Position numbers and translations under genes: made by a program. The notes beneath the pieces are model-generated. The model was not told the DNA's origin, searched no databases, and saw only the letters and a list, made by a program, of their open reading frames with translations. Below, piece after piece: positions 11,001 through 19,937 of a DNA stretch of 64,000 nucleotides. Source of the DNA: Litsea cubeba (Eukaryota; Streptophyta; Magnoliopsida; Laurales; Lauraceae); the NCBI GenBank assembly GCA_012931725.1, contig CM022944.1, positions 72,860,284-72,924,283 of the forward strand, written 5' to 3'. Each line of letters begins with the position of its first letter. The first letter of the stretch is position 1.

Positions 11001-12870
11001 ACTTCACTGATCCGCCTTCATAGTGCTGTAATTTGACAAATTTTTCTTTATCACCTGTCATATGGCTTGAACAGCCACTATCAAGGACCCATGGTGCTGT
11101 CTTCTTTTGTGCATTGAATGCCGTTTGCACAATGAGAGATTCTTTGGAATTACCTTCCCTTTTCTTTGCCCTCCATGCCTTAACTAACTTGGGTTTCTTT
11201 TCAACCTGAAATTGGTTAGTTATAGGCAACCTACAATCCCTAGCCAAGTGTCCATAATTATGACATATATAGCACTCAATTTTGTGGCTGTTTAGGATTG
11301 AAAAAGGATTCCTAGTCACAAATGGGCTGTTTCTAACATAGAATTTGCAATCAGCTCTTTTATGTCCATATCTATTGCAATGAAAGCAATAACCATAGAA
11401 TCTGAACATTCTTCCTTTCTTAGGTGGCTGGATAAACTCCACAATCCTTTTCTTATTGACCATCTCAATACTAGGCTGAATTTGAAGCTTTGTAGCCTTG
11501 AGAGGTATGGCACTTTGTTTCATAAACACAGAAGGTGCAGCTTTAGAGGACTCTCCGGTTTCAAATCCAATACCAAATTTATTGTGGAAGGGCTTTTGAA
11601 CTTTCAGAATTTCATTGAGTTTCATTGTCCCTTCAATCGCTTGGAGTGCTTTGAGTTTTCGACTATTTTCCAAGTTTTCAGCCTTTGCTCTAGCGATTTC
11701 AGTTTCAAGTTTCATAGCCTCTTCCTTTTTGATACTTATTTGATTTTGAAGGACTTCCACCATTCTTTTATATTCTTCAACTTGAGTTTTCAAAGTAATA
11801 ATTGAACTTTCAGATTCATGAAGAAGTTTCAGATTTTTCTTACTTGTTTTTCGTTCCATGCTAAGCTCCTCAAGTGCGGCAATGAGTTCTTCTTCGAGAT
11901 TGACCTCAGCCTCCTCTTCCTCTTCCGGCTCTTGCTCCTCTTCTTCTTCAACGGTAACCATGAAGAGAGCTTCAGTTGCCTCGGCTGATTCATCATCGTC
12001 TGAAGTTTCAGACGTGCTGTCATTATATTGACTGATGAAGCTTTTTGCTTTGCCCCTCTTTCTGAAATTTTTCTTCCACTTACTCTTATCAACATAAGAG
12101 TCATCATCATTATTCTCTTTCAGCGGGCACTTCGCAGCAAAGTGACCAACACCGCCACAATTGAAGCATTTAAAGGGTAGCTTCCCTTTGTACTTTCCAT
12201 TGCTTCCTTTCTTCAGCTTTCTAACAAATTGAGCCTCAAGCTCATCATCATCAGTATCAGAATCATGACCAGCAGTCTCTTTTCCCTTTTTCTGAACTTT
12301 GAAGGCCGCTTCTCTATCAGATGAAGACGTCTTACCTATGCGCATCTCATAGGCAGTGAGTGAACCATTTGAATCAAACTGGGGAAGAAGAGATCTTAGA
12401 ACCTTTTTGACGATGACTGGTTCTTTAATCTCCTCCCCTAGTCCACGAATGTCATTCGTGACTTCATTCACTCGTTGCAAATATGAGTCAACATTCTCGC
12501 TTTCCTCCATGCGAAGAGATTCAAATTGAGAGCGATGGGTTTGCAATTTTGCTTCTTTGATCTTCTCATCTCCTTCATGAATGCTTTTCAACTTGTCCCA
12601 TATTTCCTTGGCTGTTTTGCATGCAATTACTTTGACTAGCTCGCTGTCCACAAGGCCACTAAAGAGTGCATTCTGCGCCTTTGAGTCGTTGTCTGCTAAC
12701 TTCTTTGTTGCAGCATCATTGGGTACAATGGCAATATTGTAACCGACTCTGACAGTCTCCCAGACATCATAGCCAAGTGACTTAATGAAAGCCTGCATTC
12801 TGATCTTCCAGAAGGAGTAATTAGAACCATCAAACAAAGGTGCTTTCTTATTCCCTGTATTGGTTGCCAT
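8068..12870 (-). CDS. gag-pol: Copia gag-pol polyprotein, intact
   Basis: One frame of about 1600 codons encodes the whole Copia polyprotein. In order it has gag (FDGSNYSFWKIRMQAF near the N-terminus), a CCHC knuckle near residue 237, a Glu-rich stretch and predicted coiled coil (~300-420), and two more CCHC knuckles near 496 (CFHCNRYGHKRADC) and 536 (CYICHNYGHLARDC). Then follow protease (WVLDSGCSSHMTG, ~600), integrase with D-D-E near 790, 856 and 892, reverse transcriptase (YVDDIIFGG, ~1286) and RNase H (YSDADWAG, ~1450). Copia order, integrase before reverse transcriptase, is clear. I chose the ATG at 12870 (MATNTGNKK); an in-frame TTG lies 12 bases upstream. Three zinc knuckles is more than the usual one. 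All catalytic motifs inspected are present. Confidence 0.95.
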   Translation of the reverse strand: MATNTGNKKAPLFDGSNYSFWKIRMQAFIKSLGYDVWETVRVGYNIAIVPNDAATKKLADNDSKAQNALFSGLVDSELVKVIACKTAKEIWDKLKSIHEGDEKIKEAKLQTHRSQFESLRMEESENVDSYLQRVNEVTNDIRGLGEEIKEPVIVKKVLRSLLPQFDSNGSLTAYEMRIGKTSSSDREAAFKVQKKGKETAGHDSDTDDDELEAQFVRKLKKGSNGKYKGKLPFKCFNCGGVGHFAAKCPLKENNDDDSYVDKSKWKKNFRKRGKAKSFISQYNDSTSETSDDDESAEATEALFMVTVEEEEEQEPEEEEEAEVNLEEELIAALEELSMERKTSKKNLKLLHESESSIITLKTQVEEYKRMVEVLQNQISIKKEEAMKLETEIARAKAENLENSRKLKALQAIEGTMKLNEILKVQKPFHNKFGIGFETGESSKAAPSVFMKQSAIPLKATKLQIQPSIEMVNKKRIVEFIQPPKKGRMFRFYGYCFHCNRYGHKRADCKFYVRNSPFVTRNPFSILNSHKIECYICHNYGHLARDCRLPITNQFQVEKKPKLVKAWRAKKREGNSKESLIVQTAFNAQKKTAPWVLDSGCSSHMTGDKEKFVKLQHYEGGSVKFGNNDGAKICGKGVVQLKANKIRSDEVLYVSGLRHNLLSLSQICDKGHEVVFTKNGFAIKKCSNGKTVATGSRTAGNLYTLSDGAEKTCLMSRTEESWLWHKRLGHLNFDNMSKICNSKAVRGMSTVEKPSNPICDSCQKGKQTRVMFKSKEHHSKKPLELVHTDLCGPMRTQSTNGDKYFMLCIDDYTRMTWVLFLKHKHQALDRFKVFKAQVENMLGKRIKILRFDRGGEFTSEEFTNYCEHHGIQRQYSAPRTPQQNGVVERKNRTVQEMARTMLTEGKLADKYWKEAIHTAVYIQNRCLIRPHEDKTPYELWFGRKATVKHFRVFGSKCYIKHLEQNPGKFDERADEGIFLGYSSSSKAYRCLNKRTRKIIESADVRIDENYESKNGTHYDSPVYEDSSEIDDEVAKPNDSEKSKDDSEDATSRKKSTWIDQHPKDQIIGDPEVGVKTRQSVVSNYSLVSTIEPKTVAEASLDESWLKAMHEELEQIEKNSTWELVSRPTDKNVIGTKWVFRNKLNEDGQVIRNKARLVCKGYAQVEGIDFEETFAPVARLEAIRMFLALAAYKTFKVFQMDVKSAFLNGLLEEEVYIEQPDGFLISKNSDLVCKLKKALYGLKQAPRAWYARLDLYLRKIGFGKGLVDSNLYVKTEMSKQLVVIVYVDDIIFGGNDEEMCRNFAEEMKKEFEMSMLGELKFFLGLQVQQLKHGIFISQMKYIKEILKRFNMEDSKPVSTPMTTNIKLSKDDKGSSVDHTTYRSMIGSLLYLTATRPDLLQAVCMVARFQGSPTETHLTAVKRIFRYLKGTMELGIWYPKGKSFTLVAYSDADWAGCIDDRKSTSGGAFYLGDRLVAWHSKKQDSVSLSTAEAEYIAAATCCTQVLWMRQMLSDLGVPTTDPTPILCDNTSAIHISKNPVQHSRTKHVAIRYHFLKEKVADGEVKLEYVPTTEQVADNFTKPLPKEVFEYLRKKLGVTHSPNP

Positions 12871-12924
12871 GTGATTTGACAAGAGATCTCCCTTAGCGTG
12901 TTAAGCTTTTCAAGGGAACCTTAC

Positions 12925-12936
12925 GCTCTGATACCA
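12925..12936 (-). promoter_or_regulatory. tRNA-Met primer-binding site (Copia)
   Basis: On the minus strand TGGTATCAGAGC, complementary to the 3' end of initiator tRNA-Met, follows the 5' LTR after a 2-base spacer. It marks the right LTR as the upstream one. Confidence 0.93.
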
Positions 12937-12938
12937 AT

Positions 12939-14124
12939 TGTTAGATATCGCGATCACTGAGAGGGGGGGGGGGTTAACAGTGATTCTTTAAAAACAGGTC
13001 CAATTTAACAACAAAAGCAAATCAAATCACACAAGGACACCAGATTTAACGTGGTTCACCGAAAGGCTACGTCCACGGTTCAAAGACTGTCCGAACACCA
13101 ATCCGGAACAGATCTGAATCTATTTAGTCGCACCAACGACAAAGAGCACCAACCCTTAGTTTCAGATAGCACCAACTATCTAGGAAGCACCTACTCCCTT
13201 TAGTTTCAGATAGCACCAACTATCTAGGAAGCACCGACTCCCTTTACAATTTTATCTGCACCAACAGATAGGATCACCAAACCCCAGACACCAAGCACCA
13301 ACTTGATGTTCTACAGAATAAGAGTAGAAACCTTTTTCTATAGACCTTCTCCTCTACAATCTCTCTCTCTCAATCCCTTACAAATTGAAATTAAAGCATA
13401 AACAGAGAGACACTTATCTTATGGACGAATCACCATCTTCATGAGCACATTCTCGTCCACACTTGCTGTAGAAACGTGCAACACAATAGCACACTGCAAC
13501 AACACCTTCTTCTCTCCAAAACCCTCTCTTTTCTTCTCTCTTCTCTTCTCTTCTCTTCTGTATACTTGAAAACGAATCAATCAAGCCTTTATATAGGTTT
13601 TGGTAACCCTAAAGAGTGTTTAAATTAGGCTAGAATTCGTTTAGAAAGAGTCCCAAACGAAATACTTAAGTTTCCTGAATTCTCGTGCAAAACTTCTATT
13701 TCTGCGCAAATCAGGTTTCCCGTGTGTTCTACCGGTAGTACTTGCGGTAGAACATATGAAATTCTCATGTCCAAGCTTCTGCTAGAATTTAAGCCTCTTC
13801 TACCGGTAGTACTTGCGGTAGAACTTTCAGGACAGCCACTTCTACCGGTAGTACTTGCAGTTGACAGATGGAAATCTTAGGGTCAGCCTTTTCTACCCCT
13901 TTTCTACCCCTGTTCTACCCCTGTTCTACCGGTAGAAATACCGGTTGACAGATGAAATTCTGATTTCCTATACTGTTCTGTTTCAGCTCTGTTTTCTCTT
14001 TGAAGCTCTATCAACACCACACTTGTGACATTGTGTTGACAATAATTCCAACGCAAGATGATACTTGAGATACTAATTTCTTCAATTCTTCATTAAACTT
14101 CTCAAGGCATCTCAAATTCCAACA
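12939..14124 (-). repeat. 5' LTR of Copia element
   Basis: This 1186-bp copy is nearly identical to 6581-7768. On the minus strand CTATATAAAGG (13587-13597) is a good TATA box and would drive the element's RNA. The ACCGGT palindromes and the 44-bp duplication are conserved in this copy. Confidence 0.95.
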
Positions 14125-14389
14125 TCATCTTGCCTACCAGTCATGGCATGACGCGCGAACGAGATAGAATTACATTATCAGGAAATGACCATAAAACTGT
14201 TAAACCGTCGTTACGTATCTCAAACTCCACAATCACAAGGTCGATGATTTTCCCCAAAAAAATCTGGAGAAAATGTATGCGGTCATTTCACAATAAATTC
14301 AATGTTAGATGGGCAGTGTCTTGTGCTAATTAAGGCTAGACCCTAGAGGAAAGTTTGGTGAAGGTGTGAAACTACTCTTCGTTGCATTG

Positions 14390-14705
14390 GACCTACAAGC
14401 ACACTGGGATTCCTCCTACTCAGTAGAATGTTCGAATCATCCCTTCTAGGATTCGAACCTTTGAGCTTTTGGTGATTTGGCACAGGATGGGAAATAGGCT
14501 GAAGGTTCGAAACATCAGTGTAAGGGTTCGAACCTTGAGATTCCCGTCTTTCTGGCCCATCATATCATTAAGGTAGAGGTTCGAGCCATTACAGACATGG
14601 TCTCGTATCTTACTGGTCTCTGTGGATCGCCACCAGGTGGGATTAGGTAATGAAGTTTCAAACCCTTAAAAGTAATGGGTTCGAACCTTTGTGATTTAAG
14701 GACAC
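14390..14705. repeat. Diverged cluster of TTCGAA palindromes
   Basis: GGTTCGAA-type motifs recur irregularly (for example near 14454, 14503, 14526, 14579 and 14678). One copy is followed by TCTGGCCCATCATATCA, which matches the TCTGGCCCA linker of the regular array at 18351-19325. The cluster therefore looks like an older or degraded version of that array, on the other side of the gene at 15925-16953. Confidence 0.6.
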
Positions 14706-15924
14706 TGTTATATATATATATAAATATATATTTTTTAAGCTTGTATATTTTGTATTTGTCCATTGGTGAAGTATATATCACCATCAGTTGTAAGAGTTGT
14801 GATTCTAAATAATGTAGAGTCAATATTTGAACAAAATAACTCTGCTAACCCAATAAATTTGAGCATATTGTTAGATGTAGACTGAACAATTTGACTATAT
14901 TGATTTCCTCATGTTTTAAATGTTATATGGTCAAATGGATAAATTAAATTTTGCAGAATCAAATATTTTTTGAAAATCAGTTCAAAAGTAAGTGGTGTCA
15001 AATAATTGAGCAAATGGAAGTCCAGCTTGCATCCAGTTTTCAAGCAGAGAGGTGTCTTCTCTGATCTTTCTATTTATATATTTATTTTGAATTTCCACAT
15101 CGATATCGTATTTGTAACTACTTCTAAGTAACACCAACCAGTTCTCAGGAAATAGAGCTTTAAGAAAGCCGAAATGGAAGCATCTACGGTTTTTATTTTT
15201 ACCACGTGATCCATAAGTTCCAATTTATATTTAGATATTTAACCTGGATGCCTGTTTGTGACTTCTACGTCTTTGTTTGGCCCCAATATAGTCGCAAGTG
15301 TATCTTTCTTCCAAACTTATTGATTTTCAGTGGAATCACCGATATTCATGAGCACAAACGCTTTATATATTCTCATGCCATGAGTATCAAATGTATCCAT
15401 GATAGTGACTTGTTCCATGTCAGACGCTTTGCGGTTAAAAAAAAAATATGAATACTGTTCTTGAACCTTCTAGATTCTGTGTCTGAAAATCCCCACAACA
15501 TACTATATTACATGAGCGATATTTTCAAATAAAAAACAGATGCGACAAAGTTCACTGCACATGCCAAACTCCTCGCAGCATTATGTTATATATGACATTC
15601 AACTGAGGAAACTGGAACGATTAAATACTGGTTTCATTAATGCAACGTTTACTGATAACAATGCTCGTCAGATACCTACATAAGGAGGGATTCCACAGAA
15701 GTCATCGGTTTTGATCCATATTCATTACAACATTCTAGATGTTAGTCAACTGAGCATCGAGGAACGGATATCAGTAAGTTTCCTTGTTCATAAATATCCT
15801 GATAACAAGTCTTATCAGGTGACCAAACATGACGATATCAAAAAAAGACATCCATTTACAATTAACTATAAAGTTCAGTCCCACTGTGGCCGATGTTGCA
15901 AGGCTTGACAGAAAGTATGGGGAA
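14706..15924. other. AT-rich interval, nothing identified
   Basis: It contains a short TA microsatellite near 14709-14735 and scattered A or T runs. No open frame with a recognisable family, RNA gene or repeat boundary was seen. It is downstream of the minus-strand gene starting at 16953 and may hold its 3' UTR. Confidence 0.4.
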
Positions 15925-16953
15925 CTACCCTTCTCGGCGGATATGTGAGAGCATATCGGCGAAACCCTGTCTCATCTCGGCGAATCCTTCATTCATACGC
16001 ACTTCTAGCCGCTCGAGACGCACATTTAACGCATGAATCGACCCCTCACCTAAATGATCCACCCCTGGTAGACCTGCATACGAATCTGCAGCTTCGGACG
16101 GCCCTGCCCCTGAAGGTTGACATAATGTAGGATCAGCTATATCTTCCTCATCATTATCCAACTCAACGGAAGGGATGTGGGACTTGGACTTTTCAAGTGT
16201 GAAGCGATCTATCTTCTGCTTGGGAATTATAATGTCTTCATTGGGTTCGGCCAACTTACCCATGTCCACGAGCAGTTTGGATACTAGCCCTGGGAAGGGG
16301 AGTGCCGTGTTTTGAGGTGCATTGTGAACCTTTGCCATTCCGCGATATACCGCAAGAGGAATGTCGACTTTCCTTTGAGTCCCAATGCAGTAAAGGAGGT
16401 ACCCATCCTCCTTTGTGACCCTTTTGCTAACTTTGGGACTGACATTGTGCCGGATGAAAATGGATAGCAAACGATATGAATCGGTAAGCTTATGATGGGA
16501 TATGTCACCACCAATCCAAGCGATAGGCTTGCCTGTCAACACTTTAGCTACCAGATTATAATTGATTTGACGGTTGCCCAAAATCGGGAAGTGTGCGCCT
16601 TCGACGCGATCAATTTCCAAAAGTTGACTTAGAAGATCAGGTGTAATTATCAGTTCATTACCTCGCACAAAGGTCTTGAACGATTCGTCTGAAACTTCGT
16701 GCATGTTTGAGTAGAACTCTCTGACCCAATTGACCACTATCTGGTATCCATGCTCATACAGTGTAAGCCATCTTCTCTCATGCATCCACATCGCAAAATC
16801 AGTATCATCTAGTTCATTGTACATGACGATTCTCTCGGGCACAACAGCACGATTATGGAACTTGTTCATGTATGAAATTTGACCAGCTTCACTCATAAAC
16901 CGCGACCGATCCCAAGTTGGACGTTGACAAGATTTCTTCTTTCGAGGGGCCAT
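15925..16953 (-). CDS. Putative plant transposon protein (PF20167-like)
   Basis: A 342-residue protein begins MAPRKKKS at 16953. It matches the pattern of the plant-only 'putative plant transposon protein' family: HERRWLTLYEHG, WVREFYSN, FVRGNELIITPDLLSQLLEI and a C-terminal DIPLAVYRGM block. A charged, low-complexity segment follows and then a short heptad-like end (LNVRLERLEVRMNEGFAEMR) suggesting a coiled coil. The family has no established enzyme activity and is usually found inside or beside transposons. A splice acceptor (TTTCTTGCAG on the minus strand, ending at 16971) lies just upstream, so a 5' untranslated exon is likely. The frame is open throughout. TTCGAA clusters flank the gene on both sides. 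It could be a captured element gene rather than a host gene. Confidence 0.7.
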   Translation of the reverse strand: MAPRKKKSCQRPTWDRSRFMSEAGQISYMNKFHNRAVVPERIVMYNELDDTDFAMWMHERRWLTLYEHGYQIVVNWVREFYSNMHEVSDESFKTFVRGNELIITPDLLSQLLEIDRVEGAHFPILGNRQINYNLVAKVLTGKPIAWIGGDISHHKLTDSYRLLSIFIRHNVSPKVSKRVTKEDGYLLYCIGTQRKVDIPLAVYRGMAKVHNAPQNTALPFPGLVSKLLVDMGKLAEPNEDIIIPKQKIDRFTLEKSKSHIPSVELDNDEEDIADPTLCQPSGAGPSEAADSYAGLPGVDHLGEGSIHALNVRLERLEVRMNEGFAEMRQGFADMLSHIRREG

Positions 16954-18340
16954 CTCAATTATCAATACCTGCAAGAAAGTCCATTTCTACATCAATCAAA
17001 CTAAGTTGATTAAAGGTTAAGAATACGGCAACACATTCCATTTTAAATGTAAAATAGAAGTTAGATATCACATGGTAGACATGGCATTGCTTACCACTAA
17101 ATTCCAAATTCCATGTAATGTTTTGTTTTTTCTTTAAATATAAATTACAAATTGGTTACAATTAGTTTCATACTGTTGGAATAGTTTCAGCGTATCATTT
17201 TATTAATTCCTACATTTTATCCCATGAATTCAATCATTAATACAACAGTCTTGCGCGGACTCAATGCACTAATTCCTTGGCCGATGAGCATATTCTTGTT
17301 TTCCTTATGAATTCGAATGCAGTTAGTATAAGATGTACTACAGTTTATTGAATAGTTGATTGTGGAACAACTTGGCACGGCACTTCAAAGGTTTTAGAAG
17401 GTAAAGAAAATGACAACAATGTGAATTTTTTCCAGTTTAATTTATGAAATAATATGGATCTGTCACAGGCACAGTGTCTCTTTTTGAGTTACTACACTTA
17501 TCACACGATAGTTTCACCCTTTATTTGACCACAGTTTCATACAAGCTGATGATGAATGCAAAGCCCGCTTACATCCTATAAGCCTTACTCTTTCTACTAC
17601 TAAATGCGTTTCCAATGGGGCCAATTTCAAAATGCCAACAAGAATGTAGTTGCTAAACTTGGAGGAGAAGTTTAAGGAATGGGGTTTAGGTATTAAGATT
17701 TAAGGAAAGTGGATTGCAGTTGGAGTTTGGAGGTTTAGTGTTTTAGGTTTTCCATATTTCGAGATAGAAGAGGGGGAGAGATTGATATAGATAGAGAGAC
17801 AATGTGAGAGGGTAAAATACTTGCTTGGCCTGCTTTGGATCTATCAAAGACAGAGGAGAACAAATAGATCCAAGGGGAATGGTTTCATGATTTCTAAAAC
17901 TGTGGACGGCGATCGACTTGCATGGGAGCGGATGGCATCTAGGCCGTATCTCTCAAGTGATTTTTTCCAAATCCGCGTGGGGTGGACGCACCATGTGCCA
18001 AACATGTGGGTTCGCCCCTGTTGTAGAGAGAGAGGGATCATTACCTTGTATGAAATTCGTCTCCCGATTCGTTCCTGTTGTCTTCGACGCGCCGCAATCG
18101 ATCACTCGTCTGGAGTGAGAATAGCAGATGGAGGGCCCAAGTGTAGGATGGTTATGACGGAACCATGGTGAAAATAGGCATAAGGAACATGGGAAACGAA
18201 CTAGGGTTTTTCGGATCTACTGTCACTTGGGGGTTTTTCAAACCTAAATACTAATAGCATTTGCCTCCTCGAGTTGTGGAGTGAATCAAATCCAAGTAGG
18301 ACGTTGGCCATATTGACCGGCGTTAATAAAACCAGGACGT
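16954..18340 (-). other. Upstream region with possible 5' exons
   Basis: On the minus strand ACAAG followed by GTAATGATCC near 18040 looks like a splice donor, and another candidate lies near 17820. The DNA around 17820-18180 is more GC-rich than its surroundings. These could be untranslated first exons of the gene at 15925-16953. The plus-strand open frames here show no family resemblance. The rest (16990-17800) is AT-rich intron-like sequence. Confidence 0.35.
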
Positions 18341-18350
18341 GGAAAATGGA

Positions 18351-19325
18351 GGGTTCGAACCAATACAACGGTATTATTTTGACCCAGATAGCTTTAGTTA
18401 GAACCCTACATACAAAGGTTCGAACCCTATTTACTATGGTTCGAACCTACTGTCTCTCTGTTTTTTGGCATAGATATGCACGTAATTGAGGGTTCGAACC
18501 CTGTTTACAAAGGTTCGAACCTTTTCTGTCTCTGGTTTTGGGCCCAGAATAGCAAAACATGTAAGGTTCGAACCCTGTTTACAATGGTTCGAACCTTTCA
18601 TTCCTCTGTTTTTTGGCCCACAAATGCAATTATAGCAGGTTCGAACTTTTTTTACATGGGTTCGAACCTACTGTATCTGTTTTTGGTCCCAGATATGCAC
18701 GTAATTGAGGGTTCGAACCCTGTTTACAAGGGTTCGAACCTTATGTGTCTCTGGTTTCTGGCCCATAATAGCAAAACATATAAGGTTCGAACCCTGTTTA
18801 CAAAGGTTCGAACCCTTGTAAACCTCAGTTTTTTGGCCCACAAATGCACCTAACACACGGTCCGAACCTTGTTTACATGGGTTCGAACCTACTGTCTCTC
18901 TGTTTTTTGGCCCAGATATGCACGTAATTGAGGGTTCGAACCCTGTGTACAAAGGTTCGAACCTTATGTGTCACTGGTTTCTGGCCCAGAATAGCAAAAC
19001 ATATAAGGTTCAAACCCTGTTTACAATGGTTCGAACCTTTCATTCCTCTATTTTTTGGCCCACAAATGCACCTAACACACGGTTCGAACCTTGTTTACAT
19101 GGGTTCGAACCTACTCTGTTTTTAGGCCCAGATATGCACGTAATTGAAGCTTCGAACCCCGTTCACAAGGGTTCGAACCTTATGTGCATCTGGTTTCTGG
19201 CCCAGAATAGCAAAACATGCAAGGTTCGAACCCTGTTTACAGAGGTTCGAACCTTTTTCTGTCTGGTTTTGGCCCACAAATGCACATAACACAAGATTCA
19301 AAATCTGTGTATGATGATTCGAACC
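18351..19325. repeat. 74-bp array of paired GGTTCGAACC palindromes
   Basis: GGTTCGAACC or a one-base variant occurs in pairs 21 bp apart, at 18417/18438, 18491/18512, 18565/18586, 18638/18659, 18710/18731, 18784/18805, 18859/18880, 18933/18954, 19007/19028, 19081/19102, 19149/19170 and 19223/19244. A decayed pair lies near 19296/19317 and an unpaired site at 18352. Units repeat every 72-75 bp except one of 68. Three unit types (linkers AGATATGCACG, AGAATAGCAAAAC, ACAAATGCACC) alternate, giving a 222-bp higher-order repeat. Because 222 is divisible by 3, long spurious open frames appear on both strands. The palindrome also matches the RNA polymerase III B-box consensus GGTTCGANNCC. Confidence 0.93.
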
Positions 19326-19772
19326 TAATGTATACCTGGTTTTTGTCCCAAAATATGCACGCAGATTGAAGGCTTCATACTGTTTAACAGACGCTTATAC
19401 CATTTAATCCATATTTTTTTGATGATTTTTCGTATTTTTTGGCCCTGTAATGGAAGCTCGCAGTTTCATTTTATTTTCACCGCACAGTCAATATTTGGAA
19501 TCAAATGTTTTATCTGCCTCCTGTTTGACTCATATCAGGCGAGAATTTACTCTTTTATATATCTTTTTCGAATGTGTTCTTGATCTTACAAACATGAAAT
19601 ATGATTGAACATAAAAGACATGACTTACTATTCACGCCATAAAGGGAACTTAGCTCACACCAGAAATGGATAAGAGACTTGTATTCATGAATGCAAATGT
19701 GAGCCCTTCTATGCAGTTGCTGTTACTAATTGAATATAATGCAATGGAACCTTTTTGATCAACACAAATGTC
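19326..19772. other. AT-rich interval, nothing identified
   Basis: It lies between the end of the palindrome array and the inverted-repeat arm at 19773. No gene or repeat was recognised. Confidence 0.4.
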
Positions 19773-19937
19773 ACTCACTTCTATATATTTATATCCATTC
19801 CAAATGTTTACAGCTTATCTACATAGATATCAACTGTTACCTTTTGCAGTCAAAAAAAAAAATTTAAACTCCAATGCGTACGTTCATGTAGATAAGCTGT
19901 AAACATTTGGAATGGATATAAATATATAGAAGTGAGT
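19773..19937. repeat. 52-bp perfect inverted repeat at LINE 5' junction
   Basis: Positions 19773-19824 (ACTCACTTCTATATATTTAT...) are the reverse complement of 19886-19937. The right arm overlaps the end of the LINE target duplication by 4 bases (ATGT). It appears to be a copy of the upstream flank made during insertion of the adjacent element. Confidence 0.9.

Larger units (their letters stand above)
6581..14124 (-). mobile_element. Complete Ty1/Copia LTR retrotransposon (minus strand)
   Basis: The element is 7544 bp and bounded by a 5-bp target duplication TCATC (6576-6580 and 14125-14129). Its LTRs start TG and end CA. It has an initiator tRNA-Met primer site next to the right LTR, a polypurine tract next to the left LTR, and one uninterrupted gag-pol frame between them. 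By eye the LTRs differ at about 13 of ~1187 positions (~1.1%). At the often-used plant rate of 1.3e-8 per site per year this is roughly 0.4 million years. All parts needed for autonomous movement appear present. Confidence 0.95.

Noticed and set aside
17821..18171. 116-codon plus-strand open frame
   Set aside because: No recognisable family; the minus strand shows better exon-like signals.
18476..19289. Open frames of 65-125 codons on both strands over the palindrome array
   Set aside because: They are generated by the 222-bp repeat and the self-complementary motif; the peptides are just repeats of GSNPVYKGSNL-like strings.
18351..19325. CRISPR-like appearance of a regular repeat-spacer array
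   Set aside because: The 'spacers' are themselves repeated and the setting is a plant nuclear genome.
18351..19325. True tRNA genes suggested by GGTTCGAACC
   Set aside because: No acceptor, D or anticodon arms can be folded around the motif; only box-like segments are present.
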